DNA of 64,000 bases. Source: 66-474 sp035606235. Lineage in GTDB: Bacteria > Pseudomonadota > Gammaproteobacteria > Xanthomonadales > Rhodanobacteraceae. The notes beneath the pieces are model-generated. The model saw only the letters and a list, made by a program, of their open reading frames with translations. It made no database searches and was not told where the DNA came from. The stretch covers positions 48,303-112,302 of the forward strand of contig DATNFU010000028.1 in NCBI GenBank assembly GCA_035606235.1, in the 5' to 3' direction. The position numbers and the translations under genes are program-made. Below, one piece after another: positions 43,380 through 51,500 of the stretch. Position 1 is the first letter of the stretch. Each line of letters opens with the position of its first letter.

Positions 43380-43853
43380 ATGAACGACGCTTCGCAACAT
43401 CCCCAATCCCGTATTTCGCCGGCACTGCGCATCGCGCGGGTGCTCTTGGCGGCGTTCGCCGTGCTGATGTGCGCGCTGGCCTTGGGCGCCGTGGTCGCGC
43501 TGCTGTCGCTGTTCGCACACATCCGCCCATGCTGGCCGATGCTGATCGGCGCGCCGTTGTTGATCTGGATCCTGCATGGCACCGGCAGCCTGCGCGGGAG
43601 GATTGCACCGGCTGTTGCGGCGTTTGCGGTATTGCTGGCCGGCGCCTACGCCGAATGCCTGACCGCCATCGCGCGCGTCAGCGCCACCACCGGCGCCAGC
43701 TTCTCCGAAGCCTGGCACCTGGGCGGCGCCGGGTTGATGCTGCAGGTGGCCGAGCTTGGTTTGTCACCGCTCAGCGTGCTGGTCTATGCCGCGGCGATGA
43801 TCATCGCGGGAGGAATGGCGACGCGGAGCACGCGCCAACAGAATGGGCCGTGA
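43380..43853 (+). CDS. Multi-helix membrane protein of unknown function
   Basis: A 157-residue protein with about four hydrophobic segments (IARVLLAAFAVLMCALALGA, a short VALLSLFAHI/PMLIGAPLLIWIL pair, IAPAVAAFAVLLAGAYA, and VLVYAAAMIIAGGM). I do not recognise the family. ATG at 43380 is chosen as the start of the hydrophobic protein; an upstream ATG at 43326 lies only eight bases past the cyclase stop and adds 18 residues of unlike composition. It is convergent with pntB. Confidence 0.6.
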   Translation: MNDASQHPQSRISPALRIARVLLAAFAVLMCALALGAVVALLSLFAHIRPCWPMLIGAPLLIWILHGTGSLRGRIAPAVAAFAVLLAGAYAECLTAIARVSATTGASFSEAWHLGGAGLMLQVAELGLSPLSVLVYAAAMIIAGGMATRSTRQQNGP

Positions 43854-43887
43854 CCCGCCGACGTCGCGATCGGGTGGCGGCTGACCC

Positions 43888-45366
43888 TTAGGCGTCGAGG
43901 CTCTTCAGCGCCGCAATCAGCTCCCCCACCGCAGCCTGTCCGTCGCCATACAACATGCGCGTGTTGTCGGCGTAGAACAGGGCGTTCTCGATGCCGGCGA
44001 AACCCTTGCCCTTGCCGCGCTTGATCACAATCACGTTCTTGCACAGCGAGACCTCGAGAATCGGCATGCCATAGATCGGCGAACCCGGATCAGTCTTGGC
44101 CACCGGATTGACCACGTCGTTGGCGCCGATCACCAGCGCCACGTCGGTGTTGGGGAATTCCGGATTAATGTCGTCCATGTCGGCAATAAGATCGTAGGGC
44201 ACGCCCGCTTCGGCCAGCAGCACGTTCATGTGGCCGGGCATGCGGCCCGCAACCGGGTGGATAGCGAACTTGACCTTGACGCCGCGCTCGATCAGGAGCC
44301 TCGCGAATTCCCACACCTTGTGCTGCGCCTGCGCCACGGCCATGCCGTAACCGGGCACGATCGCCACGCGTTCGGCATAGGCCATCATCACCGCCGCATC
44401 GGATGCCTCGATCGGTTTCTGTGCTCCGGCGATCTCCTGCGCACTCGCCGCACCGCCCGCGCCGAAATTGCCGAACAGCACGTTGCCGAGCGAGCGGTTC
44501 ATCGCGCGAGCCATCAACTGCGTCAGCAGCGTGCCGGCTGCGCCGACCACCATGCCCGCGATGATCATCGCCTCGTTGCCGAGCACGAATCCTTCGAATG
44601 CCACCGCCAGCCCGGTGAAGGCGTTGTACATCGAGATCACCACTGGCATGTCGGCGCCCCCGATCGGCAGCGTCATCGCCACACCAAACAGCAGCGCCAG
44701 CAGATAGAACGCGATCAGCTTGTCGTTGCCGAACGGTGCGCCGTGCGCGCCGAAATACAAGGCCCACGCGCCCGTCGCGACCGCCGCAAACAGGATGGCC
44801 ATGTTCACCCAGCGTTGCAGCGGAAACACGAAGCGGCGATCCATCCAGCCTTGCAACTTCGCGAACGCGATCAGCGAGCCGGTGAACGAGATCGCACCGA
44901 TCAATGCACCCAGCAGCGCCAGCGCCAGTTCCACCGAACCCAGCCGAGCGCCCGCCTCGGCCTGCCCCGCCCAGCTCTCGGGCAGGATCGGCAGGGTGTT
45001 TGGTATCAATGCGAAACTGCGATCGAAGCCGAACAGCTCCACCGCGCCGATCGCGGCCGCCGCGCCGCCGCCCATGCCGTTGTACAGCGCGACCATCTGC
45101 GGCATGGCGGTCATCGCCACGCGCTTGCCGGAGATCCACGCCAAAATCGTGCCGATCACGATAGCGGCTGCGATCAATGGAATGTTGTGCAGGCCGGGCA
45201 GAAAGAACGTGGCGATGGTCGCCACCAGCATGCCCGCACCGGCCCAGAGAATGCCGCCGCGCGCGGTGCGCGGCGAACTCATCCGCTTCAGGCCGAGGAT
45301 GAACAACAGCGCGGCGATGAAGTAGCTCGCCTTGACGATATCTGGCAAGTATTGCGGCAACGTCAT
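43888..45366 (-). CDS. pntB: NAD(P) transhydrogenase beta subunit
   Basis: A 492-residue inner-membrane subunit that couples proton entry to hydride transfer from NADH to NADP+. About nine TM helices fill the N-terminal 280 residues. The C-terminal NADP(H)-binding domain III has the fingerprint IVPGYGMAVAQAQ and VALVIGANDVVNP, and ends with YADNTRMLYGDG and a short helix. ATG at 45366 begins MTLPQYLPDIVKASY. It is separated from pntAb by 185 bases including a REP-like palindrome. Confidence 0.96.
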   Translation of the reverse strand: MTLPQYLPDIVKASYFIAALLFILGLKRMSSPRTARGGILWAGAGMLVATIATFFLPGLHNIPLIAAAIVIGTILAWISGKRVAMTAMPQMVALYNGMGGGAAAAIGAVELFGFDRSFALIPNTLPILPESWAGQAEAGARLGSVELALALLGALIGAISFTGSLIAFAKLQGWMDRRFVFPLQRWVNMAILFAAVATGAWALYFGAHGAPFGNDKLIAFYLLALLFGVAMTLPIGGADMPVVISMYNAFTGLAVAFEGFVLGNEAMIIAGMVVGAAGTLLTQLMARAMNRSLGNVLFGNFGAGGAASAQEIAGAQKPIEASDAAVMMAYAERVAIVPGYGMAVAQAQHKVWEFARLLIERGVKVKFAIHPVAGRMPGHMNVLLAEAGVPYDLIADMDDINPEFPNTDVALVIGANDVVNPVAKTDPGSPIYGMPILEVSLCKNVIVIKRGKGKGFAGIENALFYADNTRMLYGDGQAAVGELIAALKSLDA

Positions 45367-45384
45367 CTTCGCTTCCCCATGATC

Positions 45385-45405
45385 GTAGGAGCCTGCTTGC
45401 AGGTC
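45385..45405. repeat. REP-like palindrome gtaggagcctgcttgcaggt
   Basis: A copy of the dispersed gtaggagcctgcttgcaggc palindrome, inside the pntAb-pntB gap. Confidence 0.7.
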
Positions 45406-45551
45406 GAAGCCGTTGCGTTTGCCCGATGCCTTGAATGGCGTCGCGTGCAACGGCCGAGGGTGAGGCCTGGATGCCTATCGGAATTCGCGCCTATGGATAG
45501 TTGCTCGTCCATAACTCTTCGGATCGCGAGCGCGCGCTCCTGCAAAGTAGG

Positions 45552-45857
45552 TCAGTGACCTTGCGGCCTTTTTTCGGTTTTTGAAGGCTTGAACATCTCC
45601 AGCATCCGCTCGGTCACGACATAGCCACCCGCCGCGTTGCCGGCGCCCAGCAGCACCGCGATGAAACCGATCGTTATCTCCAGCGGCGTGTGCGCATGCC
45701 CCAACGCGACCATCGCACCCACCAGCACGATGCCGTGCACGAAATTGGAACCCGACATTAACGGCGTGTGCAGGATAACCGGCACCCGCGCGATGATCTC
45801 GTAGCCGGTAAACGCGGCCAGCATGAAAATATATAAAGCGAGAAATTCATCAATCAT
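45552..45857 (-). CDS. pntAb: NAD(P) transhydrogenase subunit alpha, membrane part (PntAb)
   Basis: A 101-residue protein with three TM helices (LALYIFMLAAFTGYEIIARV, FVHGIVLVGAMVALGHA, ITIGFIAVLLGAGNAAGGYVV). It corresponds to the C-terminal membrane part of E. coli PntA; split alpha subunits also occur in Rhodospirillum. ATG at 45857 fits the conserved MIDEFLALYIF start. Unusually, its natural upstream partner pntAa lies 1.9 kb away, beyond three opposite-strand genes. Confidence 0.94.
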   Translation of the reverse strand: MIDEFLALYIFMLAAFTGYEIIARVPVILHTPLMSGSNFVHGIVLVGAMVALGHAHTPLEITIGFIAVLLGAGNAAGGYVVTERMLEMFKPSKTEKRPQGH

Positions 45858-46132
45858 GATGCATTGCCCTTTTTGTCTGCCGGCCTCTATCGTGCATACC
45901 CCGGTCCGCAGTGCCGGGGCTTGCACATCCTTGTACGCCCGCTCGGCGTGCCGAAGCAGCGCTTCGCCCGTCGATCATTGTTCAGCCCCAAGCTGCGGCT
46001 GCGGGCATCATACGGCAAGCCAGGCTCCGCTTTACTGTCAACCTTTGCGCAACGTGCACGTTTATCCCGGTGAGCACCAACAGGCCAGTGAATGAAGTGG
46101 ACGCTCTCGATGGCGACGGCGGGTTCGGCTCG

Positions 46133-46720
46133 ATGAGCTGGGCCGGTCCCGCATTGGCGGAAGCCCCCGTGCCCATGGCGCGGCCGGTGGCGCGCACCAT
46201 CGAGGCGTTTCTCGCTTCCATCGAGCGCCGTGCCTGGCGCGTGGCCGAGATGGCGCTGAACGATGCCGATGAGGCGCTGGACGCGGTGCAAGACACAATG
46301 CTGAGGCTGGTGCGACATTACAGCGACAAGCCGGCGGAGGAATGGCCGCTGCTGTTCTGGGGCATCCTGCGCCGGCGCATCACGGACCTGCAGCGACGAC
46401 GCACGGTGAGAAACCGGATCATGGTGTGGACGGGGCGCGCGCAGCACGACGAGGACGGCGGCGAACTGCCGATGTGGGATGCGCCCGATCCGGGGCCCGA
46501 TCCGGCGCGCGCACTGGCGTCGCGCCAGTCGTTTGCAGCGATGTCGGCGGCGATTCGCCAACTGCCGCGTCGTCAACAACAGGCTTTCATGCTGCGCGTG
46601 CTGGAGGGTCTGGACGTGGCGGAAACTGCGCGCGCGATGGGCTGCTCCGAAGGCAGCGTAAAAACGCATCTGTCGCGCGCGCTGGATGCGTTGCGCGGAA
46701 AACTGGAGGCATGGCGATGA
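46133..46720 (+). CDS. Sigma-70-family (ECF-like) RNA polymerase sigma factor
   Basis: About 195 residues. Region 2 covers NDADEALDAVQDTMLRLVRHY and WPLLFWGILRRRITDLQRRR; region 4 has the helix-turn-helix LEGLDVAETARAMGCSEGSVKTHLSRALDAL. It heads a tightly coupled operon with a DUF3619-type and a DUF3106 protein. The start is uncertain: GTG at 46088 and ATG at 46175 are alternatives and none has a strong ribosome-binding site. The promoter region is shared divergently with pntAb. Confidence 0.85.
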   Translation: MSWAGPALAEAPVPMARPVARTIEAFLASIERRAWRVAEMALNDADEALDAVQDTMLRLVRHYSDKPAEEWPLLFWGILRRRITDLQRRRTVRNRIMVWTGRAQHDEDGGELPMWDAPDPGPDPARALASRQSFAAMSAAIRQLPRRQQQAFMLRVLEGLDVAETARAMGCSEGSVKTHLSRALDALRGKLEAWR

Positions 46721-47130
46721 ACACTTCGCCCGACAAATCTGATCGCAATCTCGCTGCCGATCACGAACTGATCTCGCGCGCACGCGACATTTACGCGCAG
46801 GCCTGCGCCAACGTGGACTCACGCACGCACGCACGCCTCGGTGCCGCGCGTCGCAACGCGCTCGACGCCGTGCATGCGCCTTCACGGCAGCGCCTGTGGC
46901 TGCCGGCCGCCGGCGCGGTAGCCGCATGCGCGCTGGCGCTCGGCGTGGTGTGGCTGCGCCCGGCTTCAGCCCCTTCATCGGCACAAAATCAGCGCGCTGC
47001 ATTGGCGGACGCCGAACTGCCGCCGGATGCCGATCCTAGACAATTGGACCTGTACCAGAACCTCGATTTCTATCAATGGCTGGCGCAACAGCCGAACGCG
47101 CACGCACCCGAAAACGGAGCACCACAATGA
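46717..47130 (+). CDS. DUF3619-type membrane protein, likely anti-sigma partner
   Basis: A 137-residue protein. The soluble N-terminal half includes RARDIYAQACANVDSRTHARLGAARRNALDAV, as in DUF3619 proteins (described in part; the run is residues about 21-52). One TM helix (LPAAGAVAACALALGVVWL) is followed by an acidic periplasmic tail with LDLYQNLDFYQWLA. ATG overlaps the sigma stop (ATGA), with GGAGG seven bases upstream. By position and topology it may restrain the sigma factor; this is inference. Confidence 0.78.
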   Translation: MNTSPDKSDRNLAADHELISRARDIYAQACANVDSRTHARLGAARRNALDAVHAPSRQRLWLPAAGAVAACALALGVVWLRPASAPSSAQNQRAALADAELPPDADPRQLDLYQNLDFYQWLAQQPNAHAPENGAPQ

Positions 47131-47651
47131 AGTTGCATTACGCGCACGGGCTGATCCTGGCCTGCGCTTTCGCGCTCGGCGTGCCTGCGCTCGCCGCGGC
47201 GCAATCGGTGCCAGCGGCCGACATGCCTGTACAGACCAATTCCGCGCCGCTGTCGTGGAACCGGCTTTCACCGCAACAGCAGGGACAACTTGCACCGCTG
47301 CGCGGACAATGGGATCGCCTGCCGCCGCAGCGCCAGCAGAAGCTCGCCGACAACGCGCAGCGCTGGGCGAGCCTGCCACCGCAGCGACAGCAGCAAGTCC
47401 GGGAACGTCTGCAACGCTGGGCAAACATGACGCCCGAAGAGCGCAAGCAGCTTCGCGAGAACATGCGCGCTTTCCGGCAGATGCCGCCTGAACAGCGGCA
47501 GAAATTGCGCGCGGCGTTTCAGCGGTTTCAATCCTTGCCGCCGGAACAGCGGCGCGCGCTTCGCGAGCAATGGCGCAATGCCGATCCGCAACAGCGTCGC
47601 CAATGGTTGCGCAGTGGTCAGCCGGAACCGAAGCGGCCCCCGGGGCATTGA
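47127..47651 (+). CDS. Exported DUF3106 repeat protein
   Basis: A 174-residue protein with a signal peptide (AHGLILACAFALGVPALAAAQ). The mature part is made of about six tandem helical units built on LPPxQRQxLxxxxxxWxxM/L (from about residue 45 to 155), very rich in Gln and Arg. It is presumed periplasmic. Its ATG overlaps the preceding stop (ATGA), so the three genes are translationally coupled. Sigma-DUF3619-DUF3106 triplets are a known arrangement in beta- and gammaproteobacteria; the function of DUF3106 is unknown. Confidence 0.82.
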   Translation: MKLHYAHGLILACAFALGVPALAAAQSVPAADMPVQTNSAPLSWNRLSPQQQGQLAPLRGQWDRLPPQRQQKLADNAQRWASLPPQRQQQVRERLQRWANMTPEERKQLRENMRAFRQMPPEQRQKLRAAFQRFQSLPPEQRRALREQWRNADPQQRRQWLRSGQPEPKRPPGH

Positions 47652-47689
47652 CGAGATCGTCGGTGGCGGATTGAACCGAAAACGACGTC

Positions 47690-47754
47690 GTTGCCGCGCA
47701 GGCGGGATTCCATTTTGGTTCTCCGCGCGAAGATCAAAACGGATTCCAGCCCGG
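47690..47754. repeat. Degraded gattcc repeat beside pntAa
   Basis: Contains gggattccattttggttct and aaacggattccagcc, sharing tccattttggt with 25131-25141. It fills the convergent gap between the DUF3106 and pntAa genes. No T-tailed terminator was recognised. Confidence 0.45.
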
Positions 47755-48849
47755 CTACTTGAATACCACTTCCCCGCCGCGCGCGACGCAACTTTTCGCT
47801 ACCAGTTCGTCTTGGAAATCCGGTTTCAAGTCGCCGTCCTTGACCAGCAGCTCGGTGAAGTTGGCGAGATTGCGCGCATACATTTCGGAAGCATGCAGCG
47901 GCGCACCCGATGGCAGATTCAACGGGCCGATCACGTTGACGCCGTTGCGCTCGATGGCTTCGCCGGGCCGGGTGACTTCGCAATTGCCGCCGCTTTCGGC
48001 CGCCAGATCCACGATCACCGCGCCGGCTTTCATGCCGTCCACCATGGCGGCCGGGATGATTTTCGGTGCGGGCCGCCCAGGCACCGCGGCGGTGGACACG
48101 ATCACGTCCACGCCCTTGACGTGCTCGGCAAGCCTCGCTTGCTGTGCCGCGCGTTCCTCCGCAGTCAATTCGCGTGCGTAACCACCGCTGCCGGCGGCAC
48201 TGACGCCGAGATCCAGAAACTTCGCGCCCAGCGATTCGATCTGTTCGCGAGTTTCCGGGCGCACATCGAAACCCTCCACCATTGCTCCGAGGCGGCGCGC
48301 AGTGGCGATCGCCTGCAAACCCGCGACGCCCGCACCGATCACCAGCACTTTCGAGGGCCGCAGGGTGCCCGCAGCGGTGGTCAGCATCGGAAAGAATTTC
48401 GGCGCGGCCTCGGCCGCGATCAACATCGCGCGGTAACCCGCCACCGCTGCTTGCGAGGACAGCACATCCATCGCCTGGGCGCGGGTGGTGCGCGGCAGCA
48501 GTTCCAGTGAAAACGCGCTGATGCCCGCCCGCGCATAACCAGCCAGCCGCTCGGCGGCGCCATGCGGGCGCAGTTGCCCGACCAGCACCGCGCCGGGCTT
48601 GAGCGCGACATGCGATAAATCGAGTGGTTGCACGCACAGCATGATGTCCGCTTGCGCGAGCACCTCGCTCGCCTCCGTGCATTGCGCGTCGGCATAGGCG
48701 CTGTCGGGAAATCCCGCGCGCATGCCGGCGCCGCGTTCCAGCAGCACGCGCCAGCCGCGCGCGGCATATTTCTTCGCGGTTTCCGGAGTGATCGCGACGC
48801 GCCGCTCGCTGGCGACGGTTTCGCGCAAGGCTGCAATGGTCAGCGGCAT
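47755..48849 (-). CDS. pntAa: NAD(P) transhydrogenase subunit alpha, NAD(H)-binding part (PntAa)
   Basis: A 364-residue protein homologous to alanine dehydrogenase and to the NAD-binding domain I of PntA. It starts MPLTIAALRETVASERRVAITPE. The dinucleotide fold is KVLVIGAGVAGLQAIATARRLGA, described here by its GxGxxG core (about residues 171-176), and the domain linker is GGEVVFK at the end. AAGGAG lies six bases before ATG 48849. With PntAb and PntB it makes a complete three-subunit enzyme, though its gene is detached from the other two. Confidence 0.95.
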   Translation of the reverse strand: MPLTIAALRETVASERRVAITPETAKKYAARGWRVLLERGAGMRAGFPDSAYADAQCTEASEVLAQADIMLCVQPLDLSHVALKPGAVLVGQLRPHGAAERLAGYARAGISAFSLELLPRTTRAQAMDVLSSQAAVAGYRAMLIAAEAAPKFFPMLTTAAGTLRPSKVLVIGAGVAGLQAIATARRLGAMVEGFDVRPETREQIESLGAKFLDLGVSAAGSGGYARELTAEERAAQQARLAEHVKGVDVIVSTAAVPGRPAPKIIPAAMVDGMKAGAVIVDLAAESGGNCEVTRPGEAIERNGVNVIGPLNLPSGAPLHASEMYARNLANFTELLVKDGDLKPDFQDELVAKSCVARGGEVVFK

Positions 48850-48910
48850 GAGCAACTCCTTGGAGCGCCGCATCGTAACGCAAGTGGTGGCGCTCGGCTA
48901 AACTTGCGGG

Positions 48911-49498
48911 ATGCACAGCTTCGCCAATTCCTCCACGCTCGACTTCCTGCGCGCGCGACATTCCACGCCAGCGCTGCAACTGGGCGAGCCCGGCCCCGAC
49001 GCATCCCAATTGCGCGCCTTGCTGGAGGCTGCGATCCGGGTACCCGATCACGGCAAGTTGGTGCCGTGGCGATTGGTGCTGCTGCACGGCCCCGATCGCC
49101 TGGTTTACGGCGAGCGCCTGGCGCAACTGCACGCGCGTGTTGATCCGCACGTTTCACCGCAGAAGCTTTCCAAGGAGCGCGACCGGTTTGAGGCTGCGCC
49201 GCTGACAATCGCGGTGATCGCGCGCGTCGAGGAAAACCACCCCAAGATTCCGGCGCAGGAGCAACTGCTTTCCGCGGGCTGCGTCGCCCACAACCTGCTG
49301 ATCGGCGCGCAATCGCTTGGCTACGGCGCGCAATGGCTGACCGGCTGGTCGGCCTACAGTTGCGAGGCTGGAGAGCTGCTGGGCTTGCGCCGAAATGAGC
49401 GCCTGATCGCCTACATCCATATCGGCACCGTGCGCGGCGCCACCCCCGAACGCGAGCGCCCGCTTCCGGGTGATATCGTTTCGACATGGCGGACATGA
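48911..49498 (+). CDS. Nitroreductase-family flavoprotein (YdjA-like)
   Basis: A 195-residue FMN enzyme fold. The RARHSTPALQL start with RVPDHGKLVPWRLV resembles the FMN-binding RRSxR and P(S)xxNxQPW region of compact nitroreductases such as E. coli YdjA. The middle AAGCVAHNLL-like segment and GYGAQWLTGW complete the core. It probably reduces small substrates with NAD(P)H; the natural substrate is unknown. Its end overlaps the next gene by 13 bases. Confidence 0.88.
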   Translation: MHSFANSSTLDFLRARHSTPALQLGEPGPDASQLRALLEAAIRVPDHGKLVPWRLVLLHGPDRLVYGERLAQLHARVDPHVSPQKLSKERDRFEAAPLTIAVIARVEENHPKIPAQEQLLSAGCVAHNLLIGAQSLGYGAQWLTGWSAYSCEAGELLGLRRNERLIAYIHIGTVRGATPERERPLPGDIVSTWRT

Positions 49499-50445
49499 GC
49501 GCGCCGGCACGCACGCCGGTTCGGACGGTATTCCTGCTGGATGCCAGCATGTACGTGTTCCGCGCCTGGCATTCGATGCCGAGCCAGTTCTTCGACGTGG
49601 ACGGCGCGCCGGTGAACGCGGTGCACGGCTTCACGCGCTTCCTGATCGAGTTCATCGAACGCACGCGTCCCACGCACGCGGCCGCGGCATTCGACATCTC
49701 GCTCACCAGTTCCTTTCGCAACGCGCTGTATCCGGCGTACAAGGCCAACCGCGATCCGGCCCCGCCCGAGTTGAAGCGCCAATTCGAATATTGCCGCGAG
49801 ATCGCCTTCGCGCTGGGACTCACGGTGTTCGCCGATGCCGCTTACGAAGCCGACGATCTGATCGGCAGCGCATTGCATGCACTGCGCGCGCACGGCTTCC
49901 GCGCGGTAATCGTGTCCGCCGACAAGGATTTCGGTCAGTTGCTTGACGGCGACGACGAGCAATGGGATTACGCACGCAACCTGCGCTGGGGTAGCGCCGG
50001 GGTGCACGCCAAGATGGGCGTGCACGCGCACCAGGTAATCGATTTCCTTGCGCTGACCGGCGATGCGGTGGACAACATTCCGGGCGTGCCGGGCATCGGC
50101 CCGCGCTCGGCCGCCGCACTGCTCGCGCATTTCGGCACGCTGGACGCGTTGCTCGCGCGCATTGCCGAGGTGCCTTATCTGCGCATCCGCGGCGCCGCCG
50201 CACTCACCGCCAAACTGCGCGCGCACGCGCAACAGGCGCTGCTGTCGCGCCAACTCGCGACCATCGCGCTGGATGCACCGGTGCCGCGCGCGCCGGAAGC
50301 GCTGCTGCGAAGAATGCCGGACGCGCAGGCGCTGGATATCCTGTGCGAACGCGTGCGGATCGGGCCGATGACCCGCGCGCGCATCCACAAGCTCGGCGAG
50401 TCACCAGGCGCTTCTCCTCAACCAGCCATGCAGGCAGCGATGTGA
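49486..50445 (+). CDS. Stand-alone 5'-3' exonuclease (PolA exonuclease-domain/FEN-like)
   Basis: A 319-residue protein equivalent to the N-terminal 5' nuclease domain of DNA polymerase I. It has the metal-binding Asp residues in VFLLDASMYVFRAW, YEADDLIG and SADKDFGQLL, and the helix-3-turn-helix GDAVDNIPGVPGIGPRSAAALL that holds DNA. It could process flaps or RNA primers, similar in role to ExoIX/Xni. ATG at 49486 lies within the nitroreductase gene; ATG at 49495 is an alternative. The stop overlaps the GTG start of the NUDIX gene. Confidence 0.93.
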   Translation: MADMSAPARTPVRTVFLLDASMYVFRAWHSMPSQFFDVDGAPVNAVHGFTRFLIEFIERTRPTHAAAAFDISLTSSFRNALYPAYKANRDPAPPELKRQFEYCREIAFALGLTVFADAAYEADDLIGSALHALRAHGFRAVIVSADKDFGQLLDGDDEQWDYARNLRWGSAGVHAKMGVHAHQVIDFLALTGDAVDNIPGVPGIGPRSAAALLAHFGTLDALLARIAEVPYLRIRGAAALTAKLRAHAQQALLSRQLATIALDAPVPRAPEALLRRMPDAQALDILCERVRIGPMTRARIHKLGESPGASPQPAMQAAM

Positions 50446-51008
50446 GCAAGCACCCGCGCATCCCGCCCGATCACGATGCGGAGATCACCACGCTCCATGC
50501 CGGCCACTGGCTGACGCTGAAAAGCCGCGGGCGCTGGGAGTTCGTCGAACGCAACACGCGCGGCGGCGCGGTGATCATCGTCGCGGTGACCCCTGATGAT
50601 CGCGTGCTGTTTGTCGAACAATTCCGGATGGCGATCAACGCCTTCACCATCGAAATGCCAGCGGGACTGGTCGGCGATCTGGCGCACGCAGGCGATGAAG
50701 ACTTCAAGCAAGCCGCGTGTCGCGAGCTTGTCGAGGAGACCGGTTATGCCTGCGCACGCGTGGTGCATCTGCATTCGGGGCCGTCGTCGGCCGGCATGAG
50801 CACCGAGATGATGCACTTCGTGCGCGCGCTCGATTTGCGCCGCGTGGGTGAAGGCGGCGGCGATGACACCGAGAACATCGTGGTGCATGAAATCCCGCGC
50901 GCGCAGGCCGGCGAATGGCTGCGCGGCAAAGCCGCGGAGGGCTATTCGATCGATCCGAAATTGTTCGCCGGGCTATGGTTCCTGGAACATGCCGCAAATC
51001 CCATGTAG
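50442..51008 (+). CDS. NUDIX hydrolase, ADP-ribose pyrophosphatase-like
   Basis: A 188-residue enzyme. The Nudix box begins at GLVGDLAHAGDEDFKQAACRE and runs through LVEETGY, close to the G-x5-E-x7-REUXEEXGU pattern. The N-terminal LTLKSRGRWEFVERNTRGGAVIIVAV (quoted by its ends: residues about 22-47) is typical of ADP-sugar hydrolases. It starts with GTG overlapping the exonuclease TGA (GTGA), so the two are coupled. A role in nucleotide-sugar clean-up is inferred. Confidence 0.88.
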   Translation: MSKHPRIPPDHDAEITTLHAGHWLTLKSRGRWEFVERNTRGGAVIIVAVTPDDRVLFVEQFRMAINAFTIEMPAGLVGDLAHAGDEDFKQAACRELVEETGYACARVVHLHSGPSSAGMSTEMMHFVRALDLRRVGEGGGDDTENIVVHEIPRAQAGEWLRGKAAEGYSIDPKLFAGLWFLEHAANPM

Positions 51009-51082
51009 CAGTCAGCTTGCAGACGACCGCCAAGAGTTCGGAGAGACGGTTGAAAGAGCATTCGTCCGCACGTGCGCCGGTC

Positions 51083-51102
51083 GCCTGCGAGCAGGCTCCT
51101 AC
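51083..51102. repeat. REP-like palindrome gcctgcgagcaggctcctac
   Basis: A member of the gtaggagcctgcttgcaggc family in reverse orientation. It overlaps the last codon of the MAPEG-type gene, so it lies at its transcript end. Confidence 0.7.
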
Positions 51103-51500
51103 GAAATTGCGTGCAGCACCGCGAACTGCCATAGCAGCAGCAGCGCCATCGCCAGGATCACCAGCATGGTCAGCGCGGTGCCGACGAAGCGCCCGAACGA
51201 ATAACCCGAACGTGCCGACAGGCCGAGCGCGTGCAGGATGCGCGCGACGATCAGCGTGACGCCGAACAGGTGCAGCAGCCACGCGCGGGTCTCATTCAGT
51301 TCCACGATCAGCAACAGCAACAGCGCGATCGGCAGATATTCGACCGCGTTGGCGTGCGCGCGGATGGCGCGCGCGAGGCCTTCTTCGCCGCCGCTGCCGA
51401 GCCCGATCTTGAGCTTGTGGCGCAAGCGCATCACCCGCAGTGCCAGCCCGAAAATCAGCAATGCGCCAAGCGCGGCGTACAAACCGGTGATGTGCATCAT
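51099..51500 (-). CDS. MAPEG-family membrane protein
   Basis: A 133-residue integral membrane protein with four helices (GLYAALGALLIFGLALRV, AVEYLPIALLLLLIVEL, LHLFGVTLIVARILHALGL, VGTALTMLVILAMALLLLW). The HANAVEYLPIAL and RILHALG segments match bacterial MAPEG proteins related to microsomal glutathione transferases. Enzymatic activity in bacteria is mostly untested. Its ATG overlaps the stop of the TMEM43-like gene by an ATGA. Confidence 0.85.
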   Translation of the reverse strand: MMHITGLYAALGALLIFGLALRVMRLRHKLKIGLGSGGEEGLARAIRAHANAVEYLPIALLLLLIVELNETRAWLLHLFGVTLIVARILHALGLSARSGYSFGRFVGTALTMLVILAMALLLLWQFAVLHAIS

